The notes: generated from the letters alone by a model not told the origin. DNA of 64,000 bases from PALSA-612 sp963755155 (GCA_963755155.1 CAVWIV010000003.1:124001-188000), one strand, 5' to 3'; positions 52,809 through 61,320 are shown, counted from the first letter of the stretch. Translations and numbers: made by a program.

Positions 52809-53195
52809 CTAGAACGATGCGCGCGCGGTGCAAATCTCGCCCGACGCCCGCGTCGCCCGCGCCCGAAACGCGTCGGCGCCCGGGCCGTTCGCGGTGACCG
52901 TTCGCGCCTCGAACGAGCCACTGCGGCCTGCCGTCACCTTCGTCATCCGGGCGACCCGGTTGCCGTTACGGAAGATCGCGACGTCCCAACGCACACCGTT
53001 GCGGTTCTGGTCGACCTCGAACTCGACCTCGATGCGGCCGTTTTCGTTGCTGAGCTTCAGCTTCGACGTGCTCGGGCCCGTGCACGTGCCGCGCACGAGC
53101 TTGTCGCCGTCCTTGGCGACGGCGAGCGGCGCGGCGGTGAGCGCCAGAACGAGCCCGCTGAGCGCCGCGACGATAGCCACGCTGACCTTGGTCAT
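52809..53195 (-). CDS. Exported beta-rich protein, paralogue of the 55454 gene
   Basis: 128 residues from ATG 53195 after GAGAGGAG. Signal peptide TKVSVAIVAALSGLVLALTA. The mature part has GTCTGPSTSKLKLSNENGRI, EVEFEVDQNRNGVRWDVAIF and one cysteine near each end (GTC and GEIC), likely a disulfide. The same pattern occurs in the product at 55454-55843. No known family. It diverges from the sensor kinase at 53308, with a palindrome between. Confidence 0.75.
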   Translation of the reverse strand: MTKVSVAIVAALSGLVLALTAAPLAVAKDGDKLVRGTCTGPSTSKLKLSNENGRIEVEFEVDQNRNGVRWDVAIFRNGNRVARMTKVTAGRSGSFEARTVTANGPGADAFRARATRASGEICTARASF

Positions 53196-53239
53196 CTCCG
53201 ACTCCTCTCGCAGGTTTGCCTTCACGGCACAAAGACTGC

Positions 53240-53262
53240 TGTGGACGAGGTCCCCGTCCACA
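53240..53262. promoter_or_regulatory. Palindrome in a divergent promoter region (candidate operator)
   Basis: TGTGGACG (53240-53247) and CGTCCACA (53255-53262) are exact reverse complements around 7 bp. A second overlapping inverted repeat GTCCA-CAAT-TGGAC follows at 53256-53269. They lie midway between the exported protein and the sensor kinase, in the position expected for a regulator site. Confidence 0.45.
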
Positions 53263-53307
53263 ATTGGACATTCGTCCTACGACGGGGCAAAGGGGTAGAA
53301 CGTCGGC

Positions 53308-54609
53308 ATGGAACGCGCACCGAGCACCGCCCGCGCAGTTGCGCAGTTCGCGATCGCCGGGCTCGTCGTGCTCGCGCTCTTCCTGGTCGGCACGGTGCTC
53401 GTCTTCAGGAGCTTCGGGCGGGGCGAGGCGCTCCGGGACGCACGGCAGTTTGCGGTGCTCACCGGCCAGGGCATCGTCGAGCCGGCCCTGCAAAGCGACC
53501 TCCTGTCGGGCGACGAGCAGGCGCTGGCGGAGCTCGATCGGATCGTGCAGGAGCGTGTCCTCAGCGACCGCATCGCGCGCGTCAAGGTGTGGACCGTCGG
53601 CGGTCGCATCGTCTACTCGGACGAGCCGAGGCTGGTCGGCCAGACGTTCCCCCTCGACGAGGAGAAGCTCGACGTGCTTCGCACGGGGGATGCGCGCGTC
53701 GAGCTCAGTAGCCTCGAAGGCGAAGAGAACCGCTTCGAGCGCGGTCTGGGTGAGGTCTACGAGGTCTATCTCCCCATCCGGGCGCCAGACGGCACGCCGC
53801 TCGTCTTCGAGACGTACCAGCGAGCCTCGACGGTCGCGTCCACCGGCAACAGGATCTGGGTCCCGTTCGCAGCGCTCCTGCTCCTCAGCCTGTTCCTCCT
53901 CTGGCTCGTGCAGGTGCCGCTCGCGTGGCGGCTCGCGCGCAGGTTGCGCCGCAGCCAGGAGGATCGCGAGCAGCTTCTCGAACGCGCGCTCGAGGCTTCC
54001 GCTGACGAACGCCGGAGGATCGCCGCAGACCTGCACGACGGTGTCGTCCAGGACCTCGCAGGCATCTCGTACTCGCTGAGCGCCGCGGCCGAGCAGGCAG
54101 ACGACCGCTCGGCGACGGAGACGCGTTCCGCGGTGCGCGACGCGGCCGCAGCCACCCGCGGCGTGATGAGGCGCCTACGCTCCGTGCTCGTGGAGATCCA
54201 CCCGCCGAACCTCCGCGCGTCGGGGCTCGAGGCAGCGCTCCAGGATGTCGTCGCGCCGCTCGCCGCCGACGACGTCGAGACGACGCTGGCCGTTGCCGAC
54301 GAGCCGCTGTCCGAGGACGTGGAGCGGCTCTTCTACCGGGCAGCGGGCGAAGCGATCCGCAACGTTCGCCGGCATGCACGCGCGTCGCACGTAGCCGTTC
54401 GCGTCTCGTTCGACAACGGCCTCGCCCGGCTGGAGGTCGTGGACGACGGCGTCGGCTTCACCGCCGCCGAGCGCGAGCGCCAACGCGCCGAAGGGCACGT
54501 CGGCCTCTCGCTGCTCGAAGAGCTCGCGGCGCGGATGGGCGGGCACCTGGACGTCGTGTCGACCCCCGGCGCCGGAACCTCGTTCGAGCTCGAGGTGCCG
54601 AGCTCGTGA
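53308..54609 (+). CDS. Membrane sensor histidine kinase (NarL-partner type)
   Basis: 433 residues. Two membrane segments (about 13-33 and 178-203) enclose an extracytoplasmic sensor domain of about 140 residues. The HisKA_3 helix carries His243 (RRRIAADLHDGVVQDLAGIS) and the HATPase has EAIRNVRRHARASHV, DDGVGF and GLSLLEELA. No GAF or PAS is apparent, so the extracytoplasmic domain is the sensor. The stop overlaps the regulator GTG. Confidence 0.93.
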   Translation: MERAPSTARAVAQFAIAGLVVLALFLVGTVLVFRSFGRGEALRDARQFAVLTGQGIVEPALQSDLLSGDEQALAELDRIVQERVLSDRIARVKVWTVGGRIVYSDEPRLVGQTFPLDEEKLDVLRTGDARVELSSLEGEENRFERGLGEVYEVYLPIRAPDGTPLVFETYQRASTVASTGNRIWVPFAALLLLSLFLLWLVQVPLAWRLARRLRRSQEDREQLLERALEASADERRRIAADLHDGVVQDLAGISYSLSAAAEQADDRSATETRSAVRDAAAATRGVMRRLRSVLVEIHPPNLRASGLEAALQDVVAPLAADDVETTLAVADEPLSEDVERLFYRAAGEAIRNVRRHARASHVAVRVSFDNGLARLEVVDDGVGFTAAERERQRAEGHVGLSLLEELAARMGGHLDVVSTPGAGTSFELEVPSS

Positions 54610-55238
54610 TCCGTGTCGTGATCGCCGACGACCACGCCGTCGTCCGCCATGGGCTCGCGGAGCTGCTCTCGACGTTCGACGGAGTCGAACTCGCCGGTGA
54701 GGCGGCCGACGGCGAGGCCGCCGTAGCGCTCTGCGCTCGCGAGCAGCCGGATGTCGTGCTCATGGACCTCGAGATGCCGGCGGTCGACGGCATCGAAGCG
54801 ACACGGCGGATCAAGGCCGACCAGCCCGACATCGCAGTCGTCGTCCTCACGTCGTTCTCCGACCGCGAGCGGATCCTCCAGGCGATCGATGCGGGCGCGG
54901 CCGGCTATCTGCTCAAGGACGTCGAGCCCGCCGAGCTCGCGAAGGCGATCGAGTCCGCGGCACGCGGCGACGCCCCGCTCGACCCGCGGGCGGCGCGCAC
55001 AATCCTCGGCGCGCGACGGGCGGCGGCGCCTGCCGCAGAGCTGTCCGAACGCGAGCGCGAGGTGCTCATGCTCGTGGCCGAAGGCCTTCCGAACAAGCTC
55101 ATCGCCCGGCGCCTGGACATCAGCGAGAAGACGGTCAAGGCGCACCTGACGAGCGTCTTCAGAGAGATAGGCGTCACCGACCGCACTCAGGCTGCGCTCT
55201 GGGCCGAGCGGCACGGTCTCACGGCCGGCGAGTCCTAG
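54606..55238 (+). CDS. NarL/FixJ-family response regulator
   Basis: 210 residues from GTG 54606. Receiver domain with DD8-9, Asp54 (VVLMDLEMPAVDGIEAT) and the switch and Lys residues (VVLTSFSD, GYLLKDVEP). HTH: LSEREREVLMLVAEGLPNKL and DISEKTVKAHLTSVFREIG. Cognate to the kinase through the GTGA overlap. Its TAG stop (55236-55238) forms the start of the 5' strand of the structured element that follows. Confidence 0.95.
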   Translation: MIRVVIADDHAVVRHGLAELLSTFDGVELAGEAADGEAAVALCAREQPDVVLMDLEMPAVDGIEATRRIKADQPDIAVVVLTSFSDRERILQAIDAGAAGYLLKDVEPAELAKAIESAARGDAPLDPRAARTILGARRAAAPAAELSEREREVLMLVAEGLPNKLIARRLDISEKTVKAHLTSVFREIGVTDRTQAALWAERHGLTAGES

Positions 55239-55400
55239 GACGGCCTGGTGGAATGTGCTCGTCGCCGGGGCACGATGGAGGTCGTGATGCAAGGACGCAG
55301 GGAGTCCGCGTACTGGCAGTACGTGGGCGACCGAGGACGCCGCAGCGCGGCCTCCAGCGTGATTCCGGCGGCACAGCCACTATTTCGCCAGGCCGTCCTA
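55236..55400 (+). ncRNA. Candidate structured RNA element, closed by a 20-bp stem
   Basis: Positions 55236-55255 pair without gaps with 55381-55400: 17 Watson-Crick and 3 G-U pairs. Inside, 55280-55284 (GGTCG) pairs with 55328-55332 (CGACC). Directly stacked inside that is a 10-bp hairpin at 55305-55327 (core GTACT-GGC-AGTAC). Next comes a hairpin at 55333-55354 (GAGG/CCTC and CCGC-AGC-GCGG with a 3-nt bulge). The element fills the gap between the regulator stop and a secreted-protein gene starting at 55454. I do not recognise a standard riboswitch class. Strand is inferred from the neighbouring genes; a MITE-like DNA element is the alternative. Confidence 0.55.
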
Positions 55401-55453
55401 AGACGGAAGTCCAATTGCGCCACCAACCAGCTCGCGGGCAAGCTCGACGGACG

Positions 55454-55843
55454 ATGAGGTTCGATCGGAACACGCTTCTGCTCGCGGCCGTGGCCGCGTG
55501 CGCGGCGCTTTCGCTTCCCGCTGTCGCTACCGCGGACGACGGCAGGGACGTTCGAAAGACCGGCTCGTGCACGGCGTCGAGCAAGATGAGCGTTCGGCTC
55601 AGGGCCGACGGGAAGAAGATCCGTGTCGAGCTCGAGATCGAGGCGCGTCAGCGCGGCGCCGCCTGGAACGTGATCCTCCTGCGCGAGCGGAGAATCGCGT
55701 TCCGAGGGGTCATCCGTGCACCTGAACGCAGTCGCGAGGCGAGGCTACGCCGCACGCTCGACGACTGGTTCGGGCGGGACTCGATCGTCATTCGAGCTTC
55801 AGGCCCGCAGGCCGAGACCTGCCGCGTCTCTGCGGCGGTCTGA
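55454..55843 (+). CDS. Exported beta-rich protein, paralogue of the 52809 gene
   Basis: 129 residues from ATG 55454. Signal peptide RNTLLLAAVAACAALSLPAV. The mature domain follows the same plan as the 52809-53195 product: GSCTASSKMSVRLRADGKKI, RVELEIEARQRGAAWNVILL, then a terminal Cys (AETC). Single cysteines near both ends suggest a disulfide. No ribosome site is obvious; the leader carries the structured element. Function unknown. Confidence 0.75.
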   Translation: MRFDRNTLLLAAVAACAALSLPAVATADDGRDVRKTGSCTASSKMSVRLRADGKKIRVELEIEARQRGAAWNVILLRERRIAFRGVIRAPERSREARLRRTLDDWFGRDSIVIRASGPQAETCRVSAAV

Positions 55844-55894
55844 CTCTCCAATCGACTCATCGCCATCGACACGACGCACAAGAGGAGGTTGGAC

Positions 55895-56263
55895 ATGTCA
55901 CGCAAGATCGCAGCCGCACTCGCTGCGGCCGCAATGGGAGCCATCGGTCTGCTGATGAGCCTGCCGGCGACGGCCGCTCAGACGACGGTCATGGGCAAGG
56001 TGGGACCGGGCTACTCCATCAGCCTGACCATCGGCGGGAAGAAGGTCACGAAGCTCAAGGCCGGCGTGAAGTACCGCTTCGTTGTCGCCGACCGCTCCGA
56101 GGACCACGACTTCCGCCTCGTGGGCCCAGGGACGAGCAAGATGCTCTCCGGAGAGGAGTTCATGGGCACGAAGACCACCGTGCTCTCGCTGAAGAAGGGT
56201 GCGTTCAAGTTCTACTGCGCGCCCCACTCGGACGAGATGCGCGGCGGCTTCAAGGTCTCCTAG
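55895..56263 (+). CDS. Exported cupredoxin (plastocyanin-like)
   Basis: 122 residues from ATG 55895 after AGAGGAGG. Signal peptide to about residue 28. Type-1 copper ligands are His71 (EDHDFRLVGPG), Cys108 and His111 (KFYCAPHSDEM) and Met115. The fold is the short plastocyanin/azurin type used as a periplasmic or extracellular electron carrier. It could donate electrons to a copper enzyme such as the NirK at 22201, but they are far apart and no link is shown. Confidence 0.88.
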   Translation: MSRKIAAALAAAAMGAIGLLMSLPATAAQTTVMGKVGPGYSISLTIGGKKVTKLKAGVKYRFVVADRSEDHDFRLVGPGTSKMLSGEEFMGTKTTVLSLKKGAFKFYCAPHSDEMRGGFKVS

Positions 56264-56296
56264 GCAAGAACCATGGGTGGCGCCGCCCCGGCGGCG

Positions 56297-56965
56297 TCAC
56301 CCGGCGACTGCCGTCTCGAGCACGTGCTCGCGGAGCACGCTGCCGTCAGCCGCGTACTCCTCGATGTCGAACGAGGCTCGCGAGCTCTCCTGCTGCACGC
56401 CGTCCGTCGTCGTCACGCGAACGGGCAACGAACCTGCGACCTCGTAGATCTCGCGGTGACCAGCATCGCTGACGACAACCCACTTCGTGTCCGCGCCCGG
56501 CTCGACCCACGCGAAGGCCGTGTAATCGTCGTCGGTATTGGTGCAGAGGCTGAGACGAGGGTCGTTGAGCTCTCCGCCTTTCAGACTCCCGTTGGGACTG
56601 CTGCACCAAATGCCGCCAAAGGGCAAGTCGGGATCCTCGGCGGTGTCCGGATCGGGGATCTTGTCGCATCCGAAGAGCAAGTCCCCGGATTCGATCGTCA
56701 AGCTCGAGCCGTGAACTCCGGTCCGTTCGACGACGGTCCTGTCTTCGCCGTCGCGGGGCACATCGCACGCTTCGTACTCGTTGCGGTCGAGGTCAGTCTC
56801 GTTCTTGACCTCCGTTCGCGTCAGCACGGCGTCGTCAAGGCCTTGGAGAGCGGCCGGCAGTTCGGCGGACGTGCTGCCGTCGACGAGCTGCGGCGAAGAA
56901 TCGCCTCCGCCGCAGCCCGCGAGCGCCATGAGCACGAGGACGCCTGTGAGTTTCAATGCCCCCAT
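56297..56965 (-). CDS. Lipoprotein of unknown function
   Basis: 222 residues from ATG 56965, which lies inside the end of the upstream gene. The lipobox LMALAGC gives lipidation at Cys18. The mature part is acidic and has several cysteines (ACDVPRDG, LLFGCDKIPDPD, GIWCSS, LCTNTDDDYTAF). No family recognised. It is third in the operon 58940-56297. Confidence 0.75.
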   Translation of the reverse strand: MGALKLTGVLVLMALAGCGGGDSSPQLVDGSTSAELPAALQGLDDAVLTRTEVKNETDLDRNEYEACDVPRDGEDRTVVERTGVHGSSLTIESGDLLFGCDKIPDPDTAEDPDLPFGGIWCSSPNGSLKGGELNDPRLSLCTNTDDDYTAFAWVEPGADTKWVVVSDAGHREIYEVAGSLPVRVTTTDGVQQESSRASFDIEEYAADGSVLREHVLETAVAG

Positions 56966-57588
56966 GCATAGCGGCGGACGCCGCTGTAGGCGGGATCCCC
57001 GCGGTAGGTTCGGCTCCAGATTCCGGTCCCGCACGCTTCGCACTTCGCCTCCACGATCCGGTCGGTGTTGTAGGCCGTGTTGGGCTGATAGATCATGCCG
57101 ATGTGGTTCGTGGATGCCAAGGCGTCCATTTCGATCGCGGCCGATTTGGACAGCATCGAGTTCTGGATGCCGGTTCCGTTCTTGAACGCCTCGGCGGTGA
57201 AGGGCCCATGGACGTTCCGCATGCGGTAGTGGTAGTTGAAGCCCCAGTCCGCCGTGTCTGAGCGCTCGAACCAGGACTTGAACGTGAAGCCCGAGCAATC
57301 TCCACCTTCACCCCTGGTCGACACATTCTCGGTCGGATCGCCAGGCGCGTCGTCGCGGTTGTTGTCGTTCCAGCAGCCGCCGCCCCACTGGTAGCCCTCG
57401 TTGGCGCCGATCTCGGCGTAGATCCTCGCCTGGCTACGCGTCACGCCGCTCGTCGCGAACCATTCATTCGTGCACGAGCCCTGGAAGTTCGTGTGGTAGG
57501 CGCGGGCGCCGGGTGTCGCCACCGCCACCGCCAGCGTGAGCCCTGCCAGCAGCCCCGGAAGGAACGCGAGCTTTCTCGACGCGGTCAC
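56953..57588 (-). CDS. Secreted NlpC/P60-like (CHAP-like) peptidase candidate
   Basis: 211 residues from GTG 57588 after GGGAGGTG. Signal peptide LAFLPGLLAGLTLAVAVATP. A possible cysteine-peptidase active site is present: Cys in GGDCSGFTFKSW and His in NHIGMIYQPN, preceded by GYQWGGGCWND. The order Cys then His fits NlpC/P60. Extra cysteine pairs suggest disulfides. Cell-wall hydrolysis is the likely role but unproven. Confidence 0.65.
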   Translation of the reverse strand: MTASRKLAFLPGLLAGLTLAVAVATPGARAYHTNFQGSCTNEWFATSGVTRSQARIYAEIGANEGYQWGGGCWNDNNRDDAPGDPTENVSTRGEGGDCSGFTFKSWFERSDTADWGFNYHYRMRNVHGPFTAEAFKNGTGIQNSMLSKSAAIEMDALASTNHIGMIYQPNTAYNTDRIVEAKCEACGTGIWSRTYRGDPAYSGVRRYAWGH

Positions 57589-58940
57589 TTTGCACCTCCC
57601 AGATCGAAGGTCACGATCTCGGCCCCGGTCGAGGTCGAGCGCAGCTGATAGAGCGTCTTGCCGTGCAGGCGGAACCTGCCGAGCGCGGCCGACTCGGCCC
57701 ACTGTGAGGCGTCGATCGCGAACGAGCCGGCGAGCCCGTTCGGCGAGAGCACGAGGGCGACGAACTCCGCCTTCGCCGGTGTCCACACGCGAAGCACGAC
57801 GAGCATCCCGTCGCCGAAGGGCTCGGCGAGCTGGATCTCGCCCAGGGTGGAGGGGCTCGACACCCGCCAGGCCCGAAGGACGCTGTCTCCGCGTACCAGC
57901 GCGAAGAGCGCCTCGTTCTGACCGCCGCGGACGACCACCTCGACGCCACCCGCTGCCAGACGGCCCGGGCGCGCACCGGCAGCCTGCTGCTCGGGCTTGA
58001 GAAGGGCGCCGACGCCGCCGGCGATCGGCTTCCACATGTCTCCCGGATAGCCGTGGAGGAACGCGCCCGCGGGACTGGTCCGCAGCATGTCGGCGCCAGT
58101 GCCGTCGACGGCGGTGGTCGCGCGAAGGGCTCCGGAGGACGTGTAGCTGCGCACGACCGGCTCCGCGCCCTGGTCGAGGATGAAGGCCGTGCCGTCCGCG
58201 CCGACGGCGAGATCTCCCTCTCCGCCGGCGAAGGCGATGCTCGTGTAGCTCGGCGCACCGGCTCCGGCCGGATAACGCGCGAGCCTGTCATTCACTTGGT
58301 CGAGCACCACGACGTTCCCGTCGCGGTCGACGTCGAACGCCGAAGGCCCGATGCGGGCGAGCTCGCGCCCGGTGAGCAGGCCCAAAGCGCCCGCTCCCGC
58401 GCCCCACGTCGCCGTGACGGCGCGGCCGTCTGCCTTTCGCGCGCTGCCGAACGTGTGCGCACCGAGGCTGACCCGCGTGAGCGCAGGCACGGCCCACGCA
58501 CGCTGAGGAGCTGCTGCGCCGGCCGCCGGAACCGTCATCGAGCTCCCGGCGCCGTCGCCGATGACGGCGTAGTAAGAGACGCTCTGCGCCGGAACGTCCA
58601 CGGTCGCCGCAAGCACGGTTCCGCCCGCAGGCGCAAGAGCGATCCTCCGATACGCGAACTCGCCGCCCTGGCGAACGAACACACTGCCGGCAGGCACGCA
58701 CGGCTTCCCGAACGAGTCCGCCTGGCAGACGACGTCGTAGCGAAGTTCGAGCGGCGCGCCTTGCTCCACGAGCGACGGCGGCGTGTGCAGCACGTCGCGC
58801 AGCGTCGCGTCGGGGCTCGTCGCGTCGACTGCGGCGCCGACAGCACCGACCGCGAGCGCGATCGCGCCGACCGCAACCCCGCACGAGAACCCGAGGGCGG
58901 CCGTTAGCCGTCCGCTCGCGCTCAGTCCTCTGAGAATCAT
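57585..58940 (-). CDS. Membrane-anchored beta-propeller protein
   Basis: 451 residues; ATG 58940 (second of two adjacent ATGs) fits AAGGAGG spacing. An N-terminal anchor (GFSCGVAVGAIALAVGAVGA) is followed by an exported part with repeated propeller-like blades: GRELARIGPSAFDVDRDGNV, GGEGDLAVGADGTAFILDQG and LHGYPGDMWKPIAGGVGALL. Blades resemble NHL/six-bladed propellers. The stop overlaps the next GTG, starting a three-gene operon of exported proteins. Confidence 0.75.
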   Translation of the reverse strand: MILRGLSASGRLTAALGFSCGVAVGAIALAVGAVGAAVDATSPDATLRDVLHTPPSLVEQGAPLELRYDVVCQADSFGKPCVPAGSVFVRQGGEFAYRRIALAPAGGTVLAATVDVPAQSVSYYAVIGDGAGSSMTVPAAGAAAPQRAWAVPALTRVSLGAHTFGSARKADGRAVTATWGAGAGALGLLTGRELARIGPSAFDVDRDGNVVVLDQVNDRLARYPAGAGAPSYTSIAFAGGEGDLAVGADGTAFILDQGAEPVVRSYTSSGALRATTAVDGTGADMLRTSPAGAFLHGYPGDMWKPIAGGVGALLKPEQQAAGARPGRLAAGGVEVVVRGGQNEALFALVRGDSVLRAWRVSSPSTLGEIQLAEPFGDGMLVVLRVWTPAKAEFVALVLSPNGLAGSFAIDASQWAESAALGRFRLHGKTLYQLRSTSTGAEIVTFDLGGAK

Positions 58941-59097
58941 CATCGGCCTCCTTGTCGTCTGATTTGACAACGAAGGTAGCCGGGAAGAGTGGCACACGAC
59001 AGTGCTCGTCACACAGTTGGCGCAGAGTTGGCACGAGCGCGCGGCGAATCGCCAGGCACCGTCGAAAGGGATCGCCCTCGACGGAAGGAGATGCCCC

Positions 59098-60063
59098 ATG
59101 CACCGATTCCCGATCCGTACCACCCGCCTCGTAGCCATCGCGGTCTGCCTCGCGGCCGCCGCCGCTGCGGGCGCCTTTGCCCAGTCGAGCGTCCCGCTGA
59201 ACGGCACCACGATCAACGCCTGCCGGTTTCCGGGAGGTTGGCTCAGGGCCGTCGACATTCCCAGCGACTGCCACCGATTCGAGCGTGCGCTGAGCTGGAA
59301 CATCGCAGGGCCATCAGGCCCGCAGGGGCCTGCCGGCGCGGCTGGTCCCGCCGGCCCAGCCGGAGCTCAGGGGCCGCAGGGAGCATCAGGCCCCGCCGGG
59401 CCCGCTGGGCCTGAGGGGCCGGCCGGCCCGCCGGGAACCGGGCTCACGTCACTCGACGACCTCGACGGCCTGCCGTGTAACGGAGGCGCGGGGACCGTCG
59501 ACCTGACATTCGACGGCGCGAACGCGGCCGTGCTCACGTGCGTGCCCTCGGGCGGAGGCGGCGGCGAAGCCGACCTCACGGTCAACGAGCTCATGACGGG
59601 CATCACCGGCGCAGCGTCGAACGAATTCGTCGAGATCGCGAACACAGGCACGGCGGCCGCCGATCTCTCAGGCTGGAAGCTCGTCTATCGCTCTGCGGCC
59701 GGCACGAGCGACGTCGTGCTCGCGACCGTCGCCGACGGCACGATGCTTCCGGCGGGCGGGTTGTTCCTCTTCGGCGGCGCCGCCTACGCGGGCGGGCCGG
59801 CGGCCGACCAGAGCTTCTCGGCGAGCATCGCAGCGACGGGTGGAGGCGTGGGCCTCCGAGACGCTGCAGGCACTCTCGTCGACTCGGTCGGCTGGGGGAC
59901 GGCAACAAACGCGTTCGTGGAAGGAACGGTGACGGCCGCACCTCCGACGACGGAGGCGCCGGGAACGAGCACCGGACGAACGCCCGACGGTGACGACACG
60001 AACGACAACGCCGCGGACTTCACCCTCGACGCCACGCCGACGCCGAAGGCAGCGAACGGCTAG
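59098..60063 (+). CDS. Secreted collagen-like and lamin-tail-domain protein
   Basis: 321 residues from ATG 59098, 7 bp after GGAG. Signal peptide RLVAIAVCLAAAAAAGAFAQ. Residues about 68-117 are Gly-X-Y repeats (GPSGPQGPAGAAGPAGPAG), a collagen-like triple-helix segment. Residues about 163-280 are a lamin-tail domain (VNELMTGITGAASNEFVEI, NTGTAAADLSGWKLVY, LPAGGLFLFGG). A flexible Thr/Pro/Asp tail ends the protein. It is likely a surface or extracellular protein. Confidence 0.88.
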   Translation: MHRFPIRTTRLVAIAVCLAAAAAAGAFAQSSVPLNGTTINACRFPGGWLRAVDIPSDCHRFERALSWNIAGPSGPQGPAGAAGPAGPAGAQGPQGASGPAGPAGPEGPAGPPGTGLTSLDDLDGLPCNGGAGTVDLTFDGANAAVLTCVPSGGGGGEADLTVNELMTGITGAASNEFVEIANTGTAAADLSGWKLVYRSAAGTSDVVLATVADGTMLPAGGLFLFGGAAYAGGPAADQSFSASIAATGGGVGLRDAAGTLVDSVGWGTATNAFVEGTVTAAPPTTEAPGTSTGRTPDGDDTNDNAADFTLDATPTPKAANG

Positions 60064-60900
60064 AGCGTCGAGCTCCATCCCTTCGCGTGCGAGCTCTGGC
60101 GGCGAGCCATCTCCCTGCCAGAGCTCGTGCGCGCGGTCGCGGTGCGCGTCGAGCTCGTCGTCCGAGTGCGACGGGTCGTGGTGGAAGAGCAGCGTCGACT
60201 CGGCCTCGGTCTTGGCGGCGAACGTCACGGTCTGCTGCACCGAGGAGTGCCCCCAGCCGATGCGCCCGCCGTACTCCTCCTCCGTGTACTGCGCGTCGTG
60301 GAGCAAGAGCGTTGCGCCCCGGGCGACCGGAAAGCCGGAGATCCAGTCGCTCGAAAGCGACTCGAGCGACAGGCCGAGCGCCGGCTCGTGATCGGGGATG
60401 AACGCGACCGACGCGTCATCGGCCTCCACGCGATAGCCGAGCGTCGTCCCGGGGTGCGAGACGGGATACGCATGAATGCGCAGGCCGTCGATCTCCCACG
60501 GCTCCTCGGGGGTGTCGAGGAACGTCACGCGGGCCGGCATGTCCGAGATCTCGATCGGGAAGAGCGGCGACGAGAGATAGCGGCTGATGCGCTCCTTCAA
60601 CGTGCGTACCGACGAGGGCGGCCCCCAGAGGACGACCTCGCAGTCCGGGTCGTAGAACGGGGCGAAAAAGCCGAGGCCCTCGATGTGATCGAGATGGAGA
60701 TGCGTCAGGCAGATGTTGATCTTCTGCGGCCCGTCGCCGGCGAGCTCGAGGCCGAGCGCGCGGATGCCGGTGCCCGCGTCGAGGATGAGCCGGGAGCCGT
60801 TCGCCGAAACCTCGACGCACGTTGTGTTGCCGCCGGTTCGAATCGTCTCCGGCCCAGGCGTGGCCAGCGAGCCGCGGCAACCCCAGATCTTTACGCGCAT
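60060..60900 (-). CDS. MBL-fold metallo-hydrolase
   Basis: From ATG 60900. The metal site THLHLDHIEG has His67, His69, Asp71 and His72, and the second ligand set includes FIPDHEPALG and LLFHHDPSHSDDEL. The N-terminal RVKIWGCRGSLATPGPETIR pattern is typical of MBL proteins related to cAMP phosphodiesterase class II. The literal frame runs on to 59668 inside the convergent gene with an Arg-rich tail, but one base change near 60090 would end it at TAG 60060-60062 after EGMELD. Confidence 0.85.
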
Positions 60901-60909
60901 AGGCGCCCG

Positions 60910-61320
60910 CTAGCCCTGTTCCCAGAAGATGACCATGATCCCGTGGAACTCCTCATCGGGCCCGAACAGAGGGAAGCCGGTCGTTGCGATCTCCCGCTTC
61001 GTTCCGTCGAGCGCCGTGACGCAGAGGTTGCCGTGTGCAGGCCGGCGTTCTGCGAAGGCGATGCCGCCGGGCATTTCCTCGCGTTTCAGCGGCTGGCCGT
61101 CGGCGGCCTGAGGCGCAAGCATCTCCGTGAACTCCCGGACCGGGATCTCGCCCACCTCCGCAAACGAGCGGCCCGCGATCTTCTCGGCCGGCTCGTTGAA
61201 GTACACGAGCGTCTCGTCGGCGTCGGCGATGTAGATCGGCGTCGCGAGGTTCGACGCGAACTCGCGCGCGAGGATGAGCACAAGGCTCTTCTGCCGGCGT
61301 TGTCTCACAGATCGTTCCAC
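60910..61320 (-). CDS. Stand-alone PAS-domain protein
   Basis: 136 residues, one PAS domain only: LATPIYIADADETLVYFNEP, EKIAGRSFAEVGEIPVREF and the C-terminal strands GNLCVTALDGTKREIATTGF and EFHGIMVIFWEQG. No output domain is present. It is a close paralogue of the next gene upstream (61386-61769) and lies in a minus-strand run with the MBL protein. Confidence 0.87.
   Translation of the reverse strand: MERSVRQRRQKSLVLILAREFASNLATPIYIADADETLVYFNEPAEKIAGRSFAEVGEIPVREFTEMLAPQAADGQPLKREEMPGGIAFAERRPAHGNLCVTALDGTKREIATTGFPLFGPDEEFHGIMVIFWEQG

Noticed and set aside
55236..55400. A simple intrinsic terminator of the response regulator operon
   Set aside because: The stem encloses about 125 nt with further helices and has no T-tract, unlike an intrinsic terminator.
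59280..59440. A tandem DNA repeat or CRISPR-like array
   Set aside because: The repetition is at codon level (Gly-X-Y collagen-like protein) with irregular DNA units and no spacers.
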